From: JABWCE01 sp964617955
Lineage (GTDB): Bacteria > Bacteroidota > Bacteroidia > NS11-12g > UBA9320
Reading direction: 5' to 3'
Length of the DNA: 64,000 nt
Assembly: GCA_964617955.1 (NCBI GenBank)
Contig: CAZTXB010000005.1
Location: 124,001-188,000 of the forward strand
Shown here: piece by piece, positions 9,096-18,249 of the stretch
Layout: each line of letters starts with the position of its first letter
Numbering within the stretch: the stretch's first letter is position 1
The notes under the pieces: generated by a model
Told to the model about the DNA's origin: nothing
The model's database searches: none
The model's input: the letters and a program-made list of their open reading frames with translations, nothing else
Translations under genes and position numbers: made by a program

Positions 9096-11606
9096 TTGAA
9101 AAAAGTTTTTTTTATTCTCCTTTTGGTATTAGGCCATTGGGCTAGCGCATCTCATATTTTTGGAGGAGAAATTACCTATCAATACATTTCAAAGGCTGCC
9201 AATGAGGACGTGACCTACAAGGTGCGTTTGGCTTTATACCTCGATTGCAAAAACGGCAATCCAACCTCCATTGCCCAGGATGCCACCGCATTGATTAATG
9301 TGTTTGATGCTAAAACAGGGACCCTGATAAAAGCTTTATGTACCTTCATCTCAAGCCAATCACCGGTGAGGGTTTCCGCTAATAATTACAATTGCATCAA
9401 GAGCTTTCCGGATGTTTGCGTCGACATGTATGTGTATGAAAAGAATATGGTGCTGCCCAAGCGGACCAACGGCTATATCATTACCTTTGAGCGTTGCTGC
9501 CGCAATGATATTATTTCAAATATTAACAATCCTGGCAATAGAGGAGCGACTTACTGGACCGAAATTAAGCCTGAATCGGTGACCGGAAAAAACAGCAGTC
9601 CGGTTTTTAAATCCAGGCCCCCCATTTTTCTTTGCCTCAATGCCCCTTTTAACTTTAATCATTCTGCTACCGATGCCGATGGCGACTCCTTGGTATATGA
9701 ATTATTTACACCCTATATCGGCGGCTCGACCAATCGCAGCAGGCCTGATTATAATAACAATGGACAATTGCCTACGTTCCCCTTAACAGGAACGCGATTG
9801 GTACAATGGGTTTCTCCCTATTCGGAAAACGACCAAATGGGTGGCAACCCCATATTGGAAGTGGACGCAAGCAGCGGTAAACTCACGGTCACCCCTACCT
9901 CCATAGGTCAATTTGTGATGGGGATCCTGGTGAAAGAGTATAGAAAAGGCGTATTGATTGGAGAAACCAAACGCGATTACCAATTTAACGTGGCCAATTG
10001 CGTCTTCGAAGTCATTTCGGTTTTCAATACCCTAAACCCCATCACCAAAACAGCTACCCGATCCTTTTGCAACAACAGCAGTGTGTTATTTAACAATCAA
10101 AGTACTGGTGCCCTCACCTACCGCTGGGATTTTGGGGACCCCTCGACCAATAAAGACACTTCAAACCTTAAAACTCCAAGCTATTTTTATGCGAATGCAG
10201 GGACTTATAAAGCAATTCTCATTGCAAAAAGTACAATATGTGCCGATACCTTTGAGTACACTATAACCGTGAAAAACAAGTTTGCTGTTAACCTTGGAAG
10301 AGATACGATTTTTTGCAATAAAGCCTCTTTAACACTGGATGCCGGTAACCCGGGCAAGCAGTATTTATGGAACATGGGGGTGAACAGTCAAACCGTGACT
10401 GTGAACAAAACAGGGGTCTACTTTGTGGCTGTTTATGATGACCCTTGCGTCATCAGCGATACCATTTCGGTAATTATTGATGAATCTACCTTTAATGCAG
10501 GGCGGGATTCTACACAGTGTAATAACAGTTTTATTCCGTTCACCTATTACACCTTAAGTGGTTATAAAGCCTACTTGTGGAATACAGGTTCTAAGTCTAA
10601 TTCGGTGTTTATTCCAGGCACAGGAAAGTACTGGGTTACTGTTACCAATAATAACAATTGTACCCGTACAGATACCATTGCGGTTTATCATTTTGTGCCA
10701 CCTAAAAACTTTTTGAGAGACACCACCGTTTGCATAGGGGATACGGGACTTTTTGACGCTACGCATTTAAATTATGCGTACCTGTGGAGTACCGGTGAAA
10801 CCAGCAGGGTTAAAAAAGCAATTGTTACAGGAAGGTACTTCGTAGCCATTACCAATGGGCTATGTACAAGTTGGGACACCGCTGAGTTGTTTAATTACTA
10901 CCCCGGCGTAGAAATTGGCAGAGACACTTTCTTCTGCGGGCCATTCAGCTATGTCATCAAAACAAATAAACCATTTTCGGCCTACGATTGGAACGATGAA
11001 ACTACCCTAAGGCAAGCCACCATATCTAAACCGGGCAAGGTTAAGGTAACCGTTACCACACAGGAAGGTTGCACCGAATCGGACAGTTTGAACATCGTCA
11101 ACTTTCCTCAAAACATTAGTTTTATTGAAGGTGATACTGTGGCCTGCGTAGCTTCCCTGGTCATGCTAAAGGCCTCCTTAAACGAAAATTATTTATGGAA
11201 TACCGGTGAAACCTCACCTTTTATTCTTACCCAGGACGCTGGAATTCTGTCTGTGATTGTTTCAGATTCAAACCGATGTATGGATACGGTTTACCACACG
11301 CTTAAGCGCGATCCCAATGCCATGCCTAATGAGATTTATATGCCCAATGCCTTTACCCCTTCAGGCGATAAATTAAATGAGGTTTTTCCGAATAATCAAT
11401 TTGGCGATATCCAGGCCTATTACAACCTTATGGTATTCAATCGCTGGGGAGAGAAAATGTTTGAAACCGACAAACCGGGCAATAATTGGGATGGCACGTT
11501 ACAAGGGAAGCTTTGCCAAAGCGGGGCTTACATGTATACTTTGCATTATATAGGCTGCGACAATAAACGACACGTGATCAACGGCCAATTCATCCTGTTG
11601 AGGTAA
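9096..11606 (+). CDS. Large secreted protein with PKD-like domain, five Cys-bearing repeats and type B T9SS sorting domain
   Basis: An 836-residue exported protein starting at a TTG (no ATG is available in frame) directly followed by a signal peptide (KKVFFILLLVLGHWASA). A PKD-like domain lies at about residues 323-395 (YRWDFGDPST). Five tandem repeats of roughly 68-70 residues start near 400, 467, 539, 607 and 677. Each opens with a GRDTxxC-type motif and contains YLWNTG-S...GxYxVxV. Residues about 747-836 form the gliding-motility-associated C-terminal domain (PNAFTPSGDKLNEVF, FNRWGEKMFE, WDGT, GAYMY), a type B T9SS sorting signal. The product is therefore predicted to be carried by T9SS to the cell surface or medium. 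A function beyond adhesion or surface display cannot be inferred. Confidence 0.85.
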   Translation: MKKVFFILLLVLGHWASASHIFGGEITYQYISKAANEDVTYKVRLALYLDCKNGNPTSIAQDATALINVFDAKTGTLIKALCTFISSQSPVRVSANNYNCIKSFPDVCVDMYVYEKNMVLPKRTNGYIITFERCCRNDIISNINNPGNRGATYWTEIKPESVTGKNSSPVFKSRPPIFLCLNAPFNFNHSATDADGDSLVYELFTPYIGGSTNRSRPDYNNNGQLPTFPLTGTRLVQWVSPYSENDQMGGNPILEVDASSGKLTVTPTSIGQFVMGILVKEYRKGVLIGETKRDYQFNVANCVFEVISVFNTLNPITKTATRSFCNNSSVLFNNQSTGALTYRWDFGDPSTNKDTSNLKTPSYFYANAGTYKAILIAKSTICADTFEYTITVKNKFAVNLGRDTIFCNKASLTLDAGNPGKQYLWNMGVNSQTVTVNKTGVYFVAVYDDPCVISDTISVIIDESTFNAGRDSTQCNNSFIPFTYYTLSGYKAYLWNTGSKSNSVFIPGTGKYWVTVTNNNNCTRTDTIAVYHFVPPKNFLRDTTVCIGDTGLFDATHLNYAYLWSTGETSRVKKAIVTGRYFVAITNGLCTSWDTAELFNYYPGVEIGRDTFFCGPFSYVIKTNKPFSAYDWNDETTLRQATISKPGKVKVTVTTQEGCTESDSLNIVNFPQNISFIEGDTVACVASLVMLKASLNENYLWNTGETSPFILTQDAGILSVIVSDSNRCMDTVYHTLKRDPNAMPNEIYMPNAFTPSGDKLNEVFPNNQFGDIQAYYNLMVFNRWGEKMFETDKPGNNWDGTLQGKLCQSGAYMYTLHYIGCDNKRHVINGQFILLR

Positions 11607-12309
11607 TCAAATTATTGAACTTCTCTTTTTTCTCCTTCATTTTTTTTAAAACAGAGTGCGTCATTCGGATTTCATCCTGAAATCTTTGGGGAAGGAATAA
11701 GTATGCGTTTATAAAAAATTTCATGCACAGGACAAGACCTTAACGCACCAATCTTCTTCACGGAGCTTTAAAAGCATTTTAAAGTCTATAAAATGTCTAG
11801 AAAAAACTTAGTAGTTAATGAATTGAATTGCGATGTCTAATAATAAATCTGAAGAAATCCTGTTAGTTCATTAAATATTTTTTGCTTTGTTACTTTTTTC
11901 TTGAAAAAAAAGTAACCAATCTCGCCATAGGCGGACAAGCCAAAAATATGCTTCCACGCGCCATTCTGGAGCGCGGCCCGCATTTTTGGCATCCCATCGC
12001 ACAGCTGCTTCTTGATGAGATTGGAAATCACATTTTCTTTGCAATAGTTTATTTTTTAGCTTCAGTAATTACAGCCTAAAAAAGAAGTGGCAAGGGCCCA
12101 AGATTTGACTTAACATACAAGACAAATGATTTTGTTAATTTTGGCTTAATACCTCGCGTTTTTCAAAAAAAATATTAACAAAAAATAATAAATTTCAGCC
12201 TTCGTGCGTTTTTTGCCATCCACATAAATATGGTTAAAACAATTACAATAGGTCAAGTAAGGTTCATTCGGTTTACTGATTCATAGTAAAGTCCCTGAAG
12301 GTGAAAAAG
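11607..12309. other. 700-bp intergenic region with a palindromic element
   Basis: The region between the convergent ends of the two large T9SS cargo genes. Apart from the nested inverted-repeat element at 11889-12024 it is AT-rich and holds no convincing gene. Short frames on both strands across 11837-12079 mirror one another because of the palindromy and are not taken as genes. Confidence 0.6.
11889..12024. repeat. Nested palindromic element, about 135 bp
   Basis: The left part is a poly-T hairpin, GTTACTTTTTTC-TT-GAAAAAAAAGTAAC (11889-11916). It is followed by an outer stem CCAATCTC (11916-11923) with GAGATTGG (12017-12024). Inside is a middle stem GCCAAAAATATGC (11939-11951) with GCATTTTTGGC (11980-11990), and an inner CGCGC (11957-11961) with GCGCG (11971-11975). 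The inner part is much more GC-rich than the flanks. It could be a REP/MITE-like repeat or a structured RNA; no second full copy was seen in this window. Confidence 0.6.
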
Positions 12310-15006
12310 CTAACGCACTATTAAACGCGCATTGCCTATTTTGCCTTTGCTTTCGATTCTTACAGTGTATATACCTGCTGGTAACCGGTTATTGATTTCA
12401 AGTTCCGACAAGCCCATGAGTTGAGTTTCATGTACAAGTTTCCCGTCCATAGCTAGGATGCTCAGTTTTCCAAATGACAAGTCCCTGTCAATCTTAAGTA
12501 CAAAACTTCCGTCGCTTGGGTTGGGGTATAATATAATGGAGGAACTTTGTATGGGTTTAATACCCGAAAAATCGTAAAGTATGTTCTGACTTGCACTGTC
12601 TTTGCAGCCGCTGGTGATTGAAGTGGCAATGAGTTTTACCTCAAAAGTTCCGTAAGTGGTATATTTATGGGTTACGTATTTTGTGGTGTAAGTATTGCCA
12701 TCGCCCATTTTCCAGAGATAATTCAATCCGTTGGTTTCCTGAGGCACAAGACTTAAGCGATGCCCGGGAATAAAACTGTAGTTGTAGCCTGCCACAGGCA
12801 AAGGCAATACCTCAGCAAAAACTTTGTTCACCGGGCTTTTGCATCCGTTCTTCTCTACGGTGAAGTAGTAATTGGTGCTCACTAACAAAGCTGGCGTGGT
12901 ATAACTTGATGCATTGGCTAACAGAACCTTGGCCTCTTCATCGGCATACCACTTCACAACATTCGTGCCTGCGAATACTTTCATGGTTACTTTGGCATTT
13001 CCACAAACCAAAGGCACGTCTACCTTGGTAATCGAATCATAAGCATTCATCACGATGGGTACCGCTGACCTTACCGGATTAACGCACGCATCGTTTATGG
13101 CTTCGGCGTATAACGTTATGCTCTTATTTGTAAAATATAAGATGGCTGTACTCTTACCAACCTTTGCACCTCCGCTGGCTTGCGTATACCAGTTCACATC
13201 ACCCTGGCCTGAAAGCAATACAGCTACCTGACCGGTATCTCCCACACATTTCTCGTCTCCAAAAACTTTGCTTATGGATGGATAATCGTTCACCGTGACA
13301 CTGATACCCAATCTTGAACTTGCGCATGTAGATTTTTGAGCCTCCACATAAATGGTGGTAATTCCGGTAGTTGAAGGTATGAGGATGTATTCGTTTCCTC
13401 TTGCAATGCTTGTACCTCCTCCGGCATTTAAATACCAACGCAGCGAGTCGTTGTCTTTGCTATAGGCCTTAAGCACCGCTTTCCCAAGGGGTCTGAAGCA
13501 AATGGATGTATCCTTAGTGACGATTGGCTCCGCAGGTGCAAAACTGTTGTCGACGTGGGCGGTGATCTTTTTAAATTGAGAGCTGTAACACCCGTTGTTG
13601 TTAGATCTCACAAAATAAGTTTGACTCTGTGAAAGGCTTTGGGTTTGAAAAACATTGCCGTTGTAAAATGGCAACTTGGTGCTGTCGAGGTACCATTCTG
13701 TAACCCCGGTGCTGCTTATGGCTTCAAGATTGGCCTTGGCGTTTAGGCATATGCTGTCGTCGGCAATGGATGGATTTTTGGGGTAATCGTTTACTGTGAT
13801 ATACAAATCTGTAAAATTGCTTTCGCAGTCATTGTTAATGGCTTTAACATAGAGGGTGTCGTTCTTTTGAATTTTTCCTAAATTATAAGAAGTGCCTGTA
13901 TTCACGGGTGAGCCCGATTTGTTTCTATACCATTTAATCGTGGTTCCTGTATCGGAAGAAACCACAATATTGGCGTCGTCTCCTCTGCAAATATTCGTAT
14001 TTTTCGCCGTCGGGTTACTTGGTTTAAAGTAAATCACTTTAGTGGTGGTATCCACACAAGGGGTATTGCCACGCCATTGATACACATAGCTGATTAAGCG
14101 AACTTTATAATTGCCCTTGCCTGTGTACTTGTTTTTACCGTTTTCTATGGCATAGTTCCATGGCAAATCGCCATAGTTCCACTGATGACAGTACCAATCT
14201 AATTTGTAGTATGAATAGTAGTTATAAAATTTGCTACCTGAGACGTTCTTCTGGTACTCGTTTTTAAAGCGCACTGTATCTTTAAAATCAGAACAATCGT
14301 TAAAGGTAAAATTGGTTCCCAAACTGTAACTCACATGCGGATAAAACTGCATGTCGGCATCGAGGTTGGCGCCGCTGATGTTTAAGCTCAATCCTCTGTA
14401 CCACTTGCCACTCACCGACCCGCAGAGCAGGTTCTCCTTTCGGCCATCTTTATTGGCCCAGGAGTTGGCAACTAAACCGCCGCTTAATCCGGTGCTGTCC
14501 GACTCAATGGTGAGTACATAGGCATAGTCGAGGGTAATGGGCGTTTTAAAATTGGCATGTTTCTCCAACTTCGACAATAAACCCCCTCCAAAAGTAGAGT
14601 CTACCGTTACGGTGTCACTGCGCAGAGGACTGCCGGACGGTAACGAATCGGTGCCGGCTTTGTAAAGGTTGCAGATCAGCCTCAGTTTTTTGTCGTTTGG
14701 CGGCGAGGCTACGGCCCAACCGAAAAAGCTGAAGCCATACACGGTAATATCCTGAGGGGCCGGATAAAATTGACCCAGAGAGTAATTTTTTCTCACACTG
14801 ATGGAGTTGTATGCCGTGGTTTTTATTCGGGCATAACCTATGGTATCATTTTTACAGGCCTTTGGGGCAGTTGCCGATTTATACAGCTTAACCGAGCCCG
14901 GTTTTGGCATGTCATCGGTGAGCTTAACATGGATTTGATTTAACTGACCAAAGGTTAAACCTGAAAAGAAAAAAAGAAAAACACTCAGAAGGGAAAATTT
15001 TGTCAT
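12310..15006 (-). CDS. Large secreted protein with Ig-like modules, PKD domain and type A T9SS sorting domain
   Basis: An 898-residue exported protein. The signal peptide is residues 1-20 (KFSLLSVFLFFFSGLTFGQ). After a region of about 320 residues that looks like a beta-rich globular domain, about five Ig-like units of some 80 residues follow from near 339. Each opens with a Cys (ICRGDDANI, SICLNAKANL, SICFRPLGKA, KCVGDTGQV, LVCGNAKVT) and has a WY segment and a closing VxDYP or similar. A PKD domain lies at about 740-790 (NYLWKMGDGNTYTT...YGTFEVKL). The last 75 or so residues are a type A T9SS signal (LYPNPSDGSFVL...LPAGIYTVRI). The predicted location is cell surface or secreted; the role is unknown. 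It is convergent with the type B cargo gene. Confidence 0.87.
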   Translation of the reverse strand: MTKFSLLSVFLFFFSGLTFGQLNQIHVKLTDDMPKPGSVKLYKSATAPKACKNDTIGYARIKTTAYNSISVRKNYSLGQFYPAPQDITVYGFSFFGWAVASPPNDKKLRLICNLYKAGTDSLPSGSPLRSDTVTVDSTFGGGLLSKLEKHANFKTPITLDYAYVLTIESDSTGLSGGLVANSWANKDGRKENLLCGSVSGKWYRGLSLNISGANLDADMQFYPHVSYSLGTNFTFNDCSDFKDTVRFKNEYQKNVSGSKFYNYYSYYKLDWYCHQWNYGDLPWNYAIENGKNKYTGKGNYKVRLISYVYQWRGNTPCVDTTTKVIYFKPSNPTAKNTNICRGDDANIVVSSDTGTTIKWYRNKSGSPVNTGTSYNLGKIQKNDTLYVKAINNDCESNFTDLYITVNDYPKNPSIADDSICLNAKANLEAISSTGVTEWYLDSTKLPFYNGNVFQTQSLSQSQTYFVRSNNNGCYSSQFKKITAHVDNSFAPAEPIVTKDTSICFRPLGKAVLKAYSKDNDSLRWYLNAGGGTSIARGNEYILIPSTTGITTIYVEAQKSTCASSRLGISVTVNDYPSISKVFGDEKCVGDTGQVAVLLSGQGDVNWYTQASGGAKVGKSTAILYFTNKSITLYAEAINDACVNPVRSAVPIVMNAYDSITKVDVPLVCGNAKVTMKVFAGTNVVKWYADEEAKVLLANASSYTTPALLVSTNYYFTVEKNGCKSPVNKVFAEVLPLPVAGYNYSFIPGHRLSLVPQETNGLNYLWKMGDGNTYTTKYVTHKYTTYGTFEVKLIATSITSGCKDSASQNILYDFSGIKPIQSSSIILYPNPSDGSFVLKIDRDLSFGKLSILAMDGKLVHETQLMGLSELEINNRLPAGIYTVRIESKGKIGNARLIVR

Positions 15007-15021
15007 GTTGGTTAATTTTTT

Positions 15022-15723
15022 TTAAAACAAGTGTAAAATATTCGAATTTCCAAATATTATCCATCTTATGACCGAGAATAGAGATTTAAAACTTTCTCGC
15101 TCTGGCTTATCCCTGTGCAGCTTTTCCAGAATTTCCTCTGTGATTTCAGATTCCTTTCGGTGGCCATCGATCATGAGAATATTTTCTTCGGCTTTTAACA
15201 GTTCAAAGGCCGCTAAATAGTTGTTTCGAACTTCCGTGAGGTTTTCCAACGACTCATACATTTCCAAATTTTCTCTAGAAAGGTTGATGCGCTCCATACT
15301 GATTTCAGGTTTGATGTCGATGTAAATGTTCACATCAGGCCTTAGCAGTGCCGCGCAGGGTTTGTTCGCAGCAATGACCCAATCCATGGGCAAGTGCACC
15401 GCATTATAGGCGTAGGACGAAAAATAGTATCGGTCGCAGATTACGGTATATCCCTCCTCTATTTTTTTAATTAATCCTTCTTCTTCATGAAGAATATGTT
15501 CGAAGCGGTCGGCAAGGAAAAGAGCTGCTACGGTTTTATGATCGGCTTTCATTTCCCCTTTAAAAATTTGCCTGAGCATTTTACCAATTGGTCCGTTTGA
15601 GGGTTCAGCGGTAAGGTAAACCTTATGGCCAAGATCGCTCAGCTTTTGAGCCAAGTTCTTGGCTTGGGTGCTTTTTCCTGATCCGTCGATGCCTTCAAGG
15701 GTAATAAAGAGATTTTTCTTCAT
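15022..15723 (-). CDS. tmk: Thymidylate kinase
   Basis: A 233-residue enzyme that phosphorylates dTMP to dTDP in dTTP synthesis. The P-loop EGIDGSGKST is at residues about 9-18, and the ICDRYYFSSYAYN segment carries the DR(Y/H) motif and dTMP contacts. I chose the ATG at 15723 because the family's N-terminus (MKKNLFITLEGIDG) starts there. The frame stays open upstream but would run through the terminator and tRNA-Pro gene. The gene begins 18 bp beyond the tRNA terminator palindrome. The last 20 residues (SLFSVIRWIIFGNSNILHLF) are hydrophobic and not typical of the family. Confidence 0.93.
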   Translation of the reverse strand: MKKNLFITLEGIDGSGKSTQAKNLAQKLSDLGHKVYLTAEPSNGPIGKMLRQIFKGEMKADHKTVAALFLADRFEHILHEEEGLIKKIEEGYTVICDRYYFSSYAYNAVHLPMDWVIAANKPCAALLRPDVNIYIDIKPEISMERINLSRENLEMYESLENLTEVRNNYLAAFELLKAEENILMIDGHRKESEITEEILEKLHRDKPERESFKSLFSVIRWIIFGNSNILHLF

Positions 15724-15740
15724 TTGGGGGCTCAAAATTA

Positions 15741-15775
15741 AATTAAAAAGACATCCTAAGGATGTCTTTTTAATT
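15741..15775 (-). terminator. Perfect palindromic terminator after tRNA-Pro
   Basis: A 17-bp perfect inverted repeat (AATTAAAAAGACATCCT and its complement) with a 1-nt centre. A G/C-containing stem GACATCC is flanked by T-runs on either strand. It lies 3 nt downstream of the tRNA 3' end and can work in both directions, separating the tRNA from tmk. Confidence 0.8.
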
Positions 15776-15777
15776 AG

Positions 15778-15851
15778 TCGGGGTGACAAGATTCGAACTT
15801 GCGACCACACGCCCCCCAGACGTGTACTCTACCGGGCTGAGCTACACCCCG
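15778..15851 (-). tRNA. tRNA-Pro (anticodon GGG)
   Basis: A 74-nt cloverleaf on the minus strand. The acceptor is CGGGGTG paired with CACCCCG and discriminator A. The D arm is GCTC...GAGT. The anticodon stem CACGT/GCGTG closes the loop CTGGGGG, which gives anticodon GGG. The T arm is GCAAG-TTCGAAT-CTTGT. No CCA is encoded. The C1 start and GGG anticodon identify proline, reading CCC and CCU. Confidence 0.95.
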
Positions 15852-15874
15852 TTTGCTTATTGAAAAACGGATTG

Positions 15875-15882
15875 CAAAAGTA
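15875..15882 (-). promoter_or_regulatory. Probable -7 box of tRNA-Pro
   Basis: The minus strand reads TACTTTTG, matching TAnnTTTG, 23 nt upstream of the tRNA 5' end. The -33 region is A/T-rich without a clear TTTG. It is divergent from the recR promoter. Confidence 0.4.
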
Positions 15883-15945
15883 AGGCGTTTTTATGAATTT
15901 ATTTTACCTGCTTTCGGAGTTTTTAAAAGTTGCGAAGTCTTCCAC

Positions 15946-15953
15946 TATCTTTG
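15946..15953 (+). promoter_or_regulatory. Probable -7 box of recR
   Basis: TATCTTTG matches the Bacteroidota -7 consensus, 22 nt upstream of the recR GTG, so the mRNA would have a very short leader. Confidence 0.42.
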
Positions 15954-15975
15954 CAAAAATCAAAACGGATAGCGT

Positions 15976-16575
15976 GTGAATTTACCTTCCAAAATTTTAG
16001 AAAATGCTGTTCAGGAACTTTCTCAGTTTCCCGGAATCGGAAAAAAAACGGCCCTGAGAATGGTTTTGCATTTGATGAAACAATCGGAAGAAAATGTTGG
16101 CAACCTGGCCAAGGCGGTTATCAACCTGAAAACCAATCTGCAATTCTGCCAAATCTGTCATAATGTGTCGGAAACCGAAACCTGTGATATATGCCAAAGC
16201 GTGAACCGCAACAAAAAACTGATTTGCGTGGTGAAGGACTTTCAGGATTGCATTTCCATTGAAAGTACAGGCCAGTATTTTGGGACCTATCACGTGCTCA
16301 ATGGCTTGGTGTCGCCTCTCGACGGCATCGGACCTGAAGACATTAACATTGCCTCCCTTTTAAAGCGGGTTTCGAAAAATGAAACTGAAGAAGTCATCAT
16401 GGCCTTAAGTGCCACCATGGAAGGCGATACCACCGCTTTCTATATTTCTAAAAAATTAAAGGAATTAAAGGTGAGCATCTCCCAAATATCAAGGGGTATT
16501 TCGATAGGCGGTGAGCTGGAGTTTGCCGATGAAATCACCTTGGGCCGCTCTCTTTTAAACCGGATTCAGATCTGA
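15976..16575 (+). CDS. recR: Recombination mediator RecR
   Basis: A 199-residue protein of the RecFOR pathway that helps load RecA onto single-stranded gaps. An N-terminal helix-hairpin-helix (QFPGIGKKTALRM) is followed by a four-Cys zinc finger (CQIC...CDIC, residues about 56-72). A TOPRIM domain follows (LICVVKDFQD ... ALSATMEGDTTAFYI). The Walker-B-like C-terminal segment ISRGISIGGELEFADEITL completes the family pattern. It starts with GTG at 15976, and no in-frame ATG is near. It is divergent from tRNA-Pro and convergent with the TfoX-like gene. Confidence 0.97.
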   Translation: MNLPSKILENAVQELSQFPGIGKKTALRMVLHLMKQSEENVGNLAKAVINLKTNLQFCQICHNVSETETCDICQSVNRNKKLICVVKDFQDCISIESTGQYFGTYHVLNGLVSPLDGIGPEDINIASLLKRVSKNETEEVIMALSATMEGDTTAFYISKKLKELKVSISQISRGISIGGELEFADEITLGRSLLNRIQI

Positions 16576-16614
16576 ATGGGTCAAGGAAAATTCCTGCCAA
16601 GCTCCGGGGTTATC

Positions 16615-16956
16615 TTATTTGCCCTTCTTTGAAGATTTGGCCTTTGAATTGTAAGCGAGCGACAATTGAATCCAATAGTCAAATTCCTTTTGGTTGCGCA
16701 TTCCTGAATCATCAACCATCACATAACCCTTCATGGGACGCTTCGTAAAATCCATGGTACGGCACCCCTGCTTTTGAATCTCATGCTCATGTATTTCGGG
16801 ATCTATTCTGCACATTAACTCATCCTTGATAATCCCTACACACATTTTGCCATTCACCATGAAGGTTAGGCCCCCCATCATTTTTTTTTCTTCCACCTCC
16901 TTTTCATCCGCCAGACTCTGGCGAATACGGTCGGCTAAAATTTCACTGTATGACAT
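16615..16956 (-). CDS. TfoX/Sxy N-terminal-domain family protein
   Basis: A 113-residue cytoplasmic protein equivalent to the TfoX N-terminal domain alone: helical start (LADRIRQSLADEKEVEEKKMMGGLTFMVNGKM), then C-VGI-KDELMCR and RPMKGYVMV. In Gammaproteobacteria full TfoX co-activates competence genes with CRP. Stand-alone versions like this one are widespread in Bacteroidota and their role is unknown, so a competence function should not be assumed. The Lys/Ser-rich tail (SKAKSSKKGK) is nonconserved-looking. It sits 15 bp downstream of the PLP enzyme gene on the same strand and may be co-transcribed. Confidence 0.8.
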   Translation of the reverse strand: MSYSEILADRIRQSLADEKEVEEKKMMGGLTFMVNGKMCVGIIKDELMCRIDPEIHEHEIQKQGCRTMDFTKRPMKGYVMVDDSGMRNQKEFDYWIQLSLAYNSKAKSSKKGK

Positions 16957-16971
16957 GATTTAATCTATGAA

Positions 16972-18249
16972 TTAGCATTTCTTAATGGCTTCAACCAACT
17001 TTTCCAGATCTTCCAAAGAGGTATAAAGGTGCGGCGTGATTCTCACGCCTTGTATATGAGGGTGGTCTATGGCCACGGTAAAAATTTTAAAATCCGAATA
17101 CAGCTTTTCGGCCAATTGCGCCGGACTGTAATTAGCAATGCTGATATTGGCTATAGCACCGTGTCGGGTGGTATCGCCAGGGGTATTCATTTTTACTTTT
17201 TCCAAATGCTTTACCTGATTGACCCAGTACTGCTCCAAAAAGCGCAAGCGGTCTTGCTTGAGCCTGCTACCTATGGCATTGTGAAATTTGATGGCCTGGC
17301 TGATGCTCATGATGCTTTGAATAGGCCTGGTGCCCTGGTGTTCGAATTTTTTGATGTGGTCGATGGCATATTCATCATCGGCCATTAATGGCCAAATCTT
17401 TGAAATTTGCTTTTTCTTAACAGCCAAAAAACCCAGTCCCAAGGGGCAGCAAAGCCATTTATGCAAACTGGCGGCAAAATAATCGGCGTTTAAATCACCG
17501 GGTTTGAAATCGATATGGGCAACACTGTGAGCCGCATCCACCATCACTTCTATGCCTCTGGTATGGGCCGCCTCTATGATTTTACTTGCGGGCAGCAATT
17601 GTCCGCTTAAATTAATCATGTGTGTAAGGTGCAGCACCCTGGTTTTGGGTGTGATCAGTGAGGTATATGCCTGTACCACCTCGTCGTCGTTGGCAGGAAG
17701 AAGCGGAACCTCTGCCTTTTTTATTATAATCCCCGCCCTTTTTACCTGCTGGTTAAAGGCCGAAACCATACTGCCATAATCCTGATTGCCGATAATTACC
17801 TCGTCTCCTTTTGTCCATGGGTAACCTGAAATAACGGTATTTAAACTTTCGGTGGTGTTTCGGGTTATGGCCAATTCTTCTTCGGGGAAGCCCAGAAATT
17901 CGGCCAGGTCTTTTCGTGCTTTTTCAATAGCCTCGCTTTGTTCCTTGCGCATAAACCAACTGCTGCGTTGGTTGATGTCATGCTCCTTTGACTGATGAAA
18001 TTGTTTTGTACTGTGTGGTTGTGGACTGAAATACCCGTTTTCGAGATTGGTGAAATCTTTAGGGAAATTGAACATGCTGCGGACGGTTTTCCAATACTTT
18101 TCGTCATCGACCAGTGCAGTGTCTTTTCCCATCATGGCATACTCAGGCTTTCGTGGCATTTGCAGCTTGGTCAGATCGGCTGCAAACGTTGAAAATGGCA
18201 AGGCCGTTAAGGCTAAACCTGCCTGAGAAATAAACATTTTTCTTTGCAT
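16972..18249 (-). CDS. Exported class V aminotransferase-fold PLP enzyme
   Basis: A 425-residue fold-type I PLP-dependent enzyme of the class V aminotransferase/isopenicillin N epimerase-like group. The N-terminus (MFISQAGLALTALPFSTFAA) is a signal peptide, suggesting export. Visible motifs include TRNTTESLNTVI (cofactor phosphate contact), VDAAHSVAHIDF (the Asp that binds the pyridine nitrogen) and ASLHKWLCCP (the Schiff-base Lys). The C-terminal small domain ends GVRITPHLYTSLEDL, as in epimerase-like members. Substrate is unknown. The TfoX-like gene follows closely. Confidence 0.85.
   Translation of the reverse strand: MQRKMFISQAGLALTALPFSTFAADLTKLQMPRKPEYAMMGKDTALVDDEKYWKTVRSMFNFPKDFTNLENGYFSPQPHSTKQFHQSKEHDINQRSSWFMRKEQSEAIEKARKDLAEFLGFPEEELAITRNTTESLNTVISGYPWTKGDEVIIGNQDYGSMVSAFNQQVKRAGIIIKKAEVPLLPANDDEVVQAYTSLITPKTRVLHLTHMINLSGQLLPASKIIEAAHTRGIEVMVDAAHSVAHIDFKPGDLNADYFAASLHKWLCCPLGLGFLAVKKKQISKIWPLMADDEYAIDHIKKFEHQGTRPIQSIMSISQAIKFHNAIGSRLKQDRLRFLEQYWVNQVKHLEKVKMNTPGDTTRHGAIANISIANYSPAQLAEKLYSDFKIFTVAIDHPHIQGVRITPHLYTSLEDLEKLVEAIKKC

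Noticed and set aside
11837..12079. Two overlapping frames on opposite strands as small genes
   Set aside because: Their sequences mirror one another because of the nested palindrome; no domain or start signal supports either.
15724..15810. N-terminal extension of thymidylate kinase
   Set aside because: The frame is open but its residues are the translation of the terminator and tRNA-Pro 3' half; the family N-terminus starts at ATG 15723.
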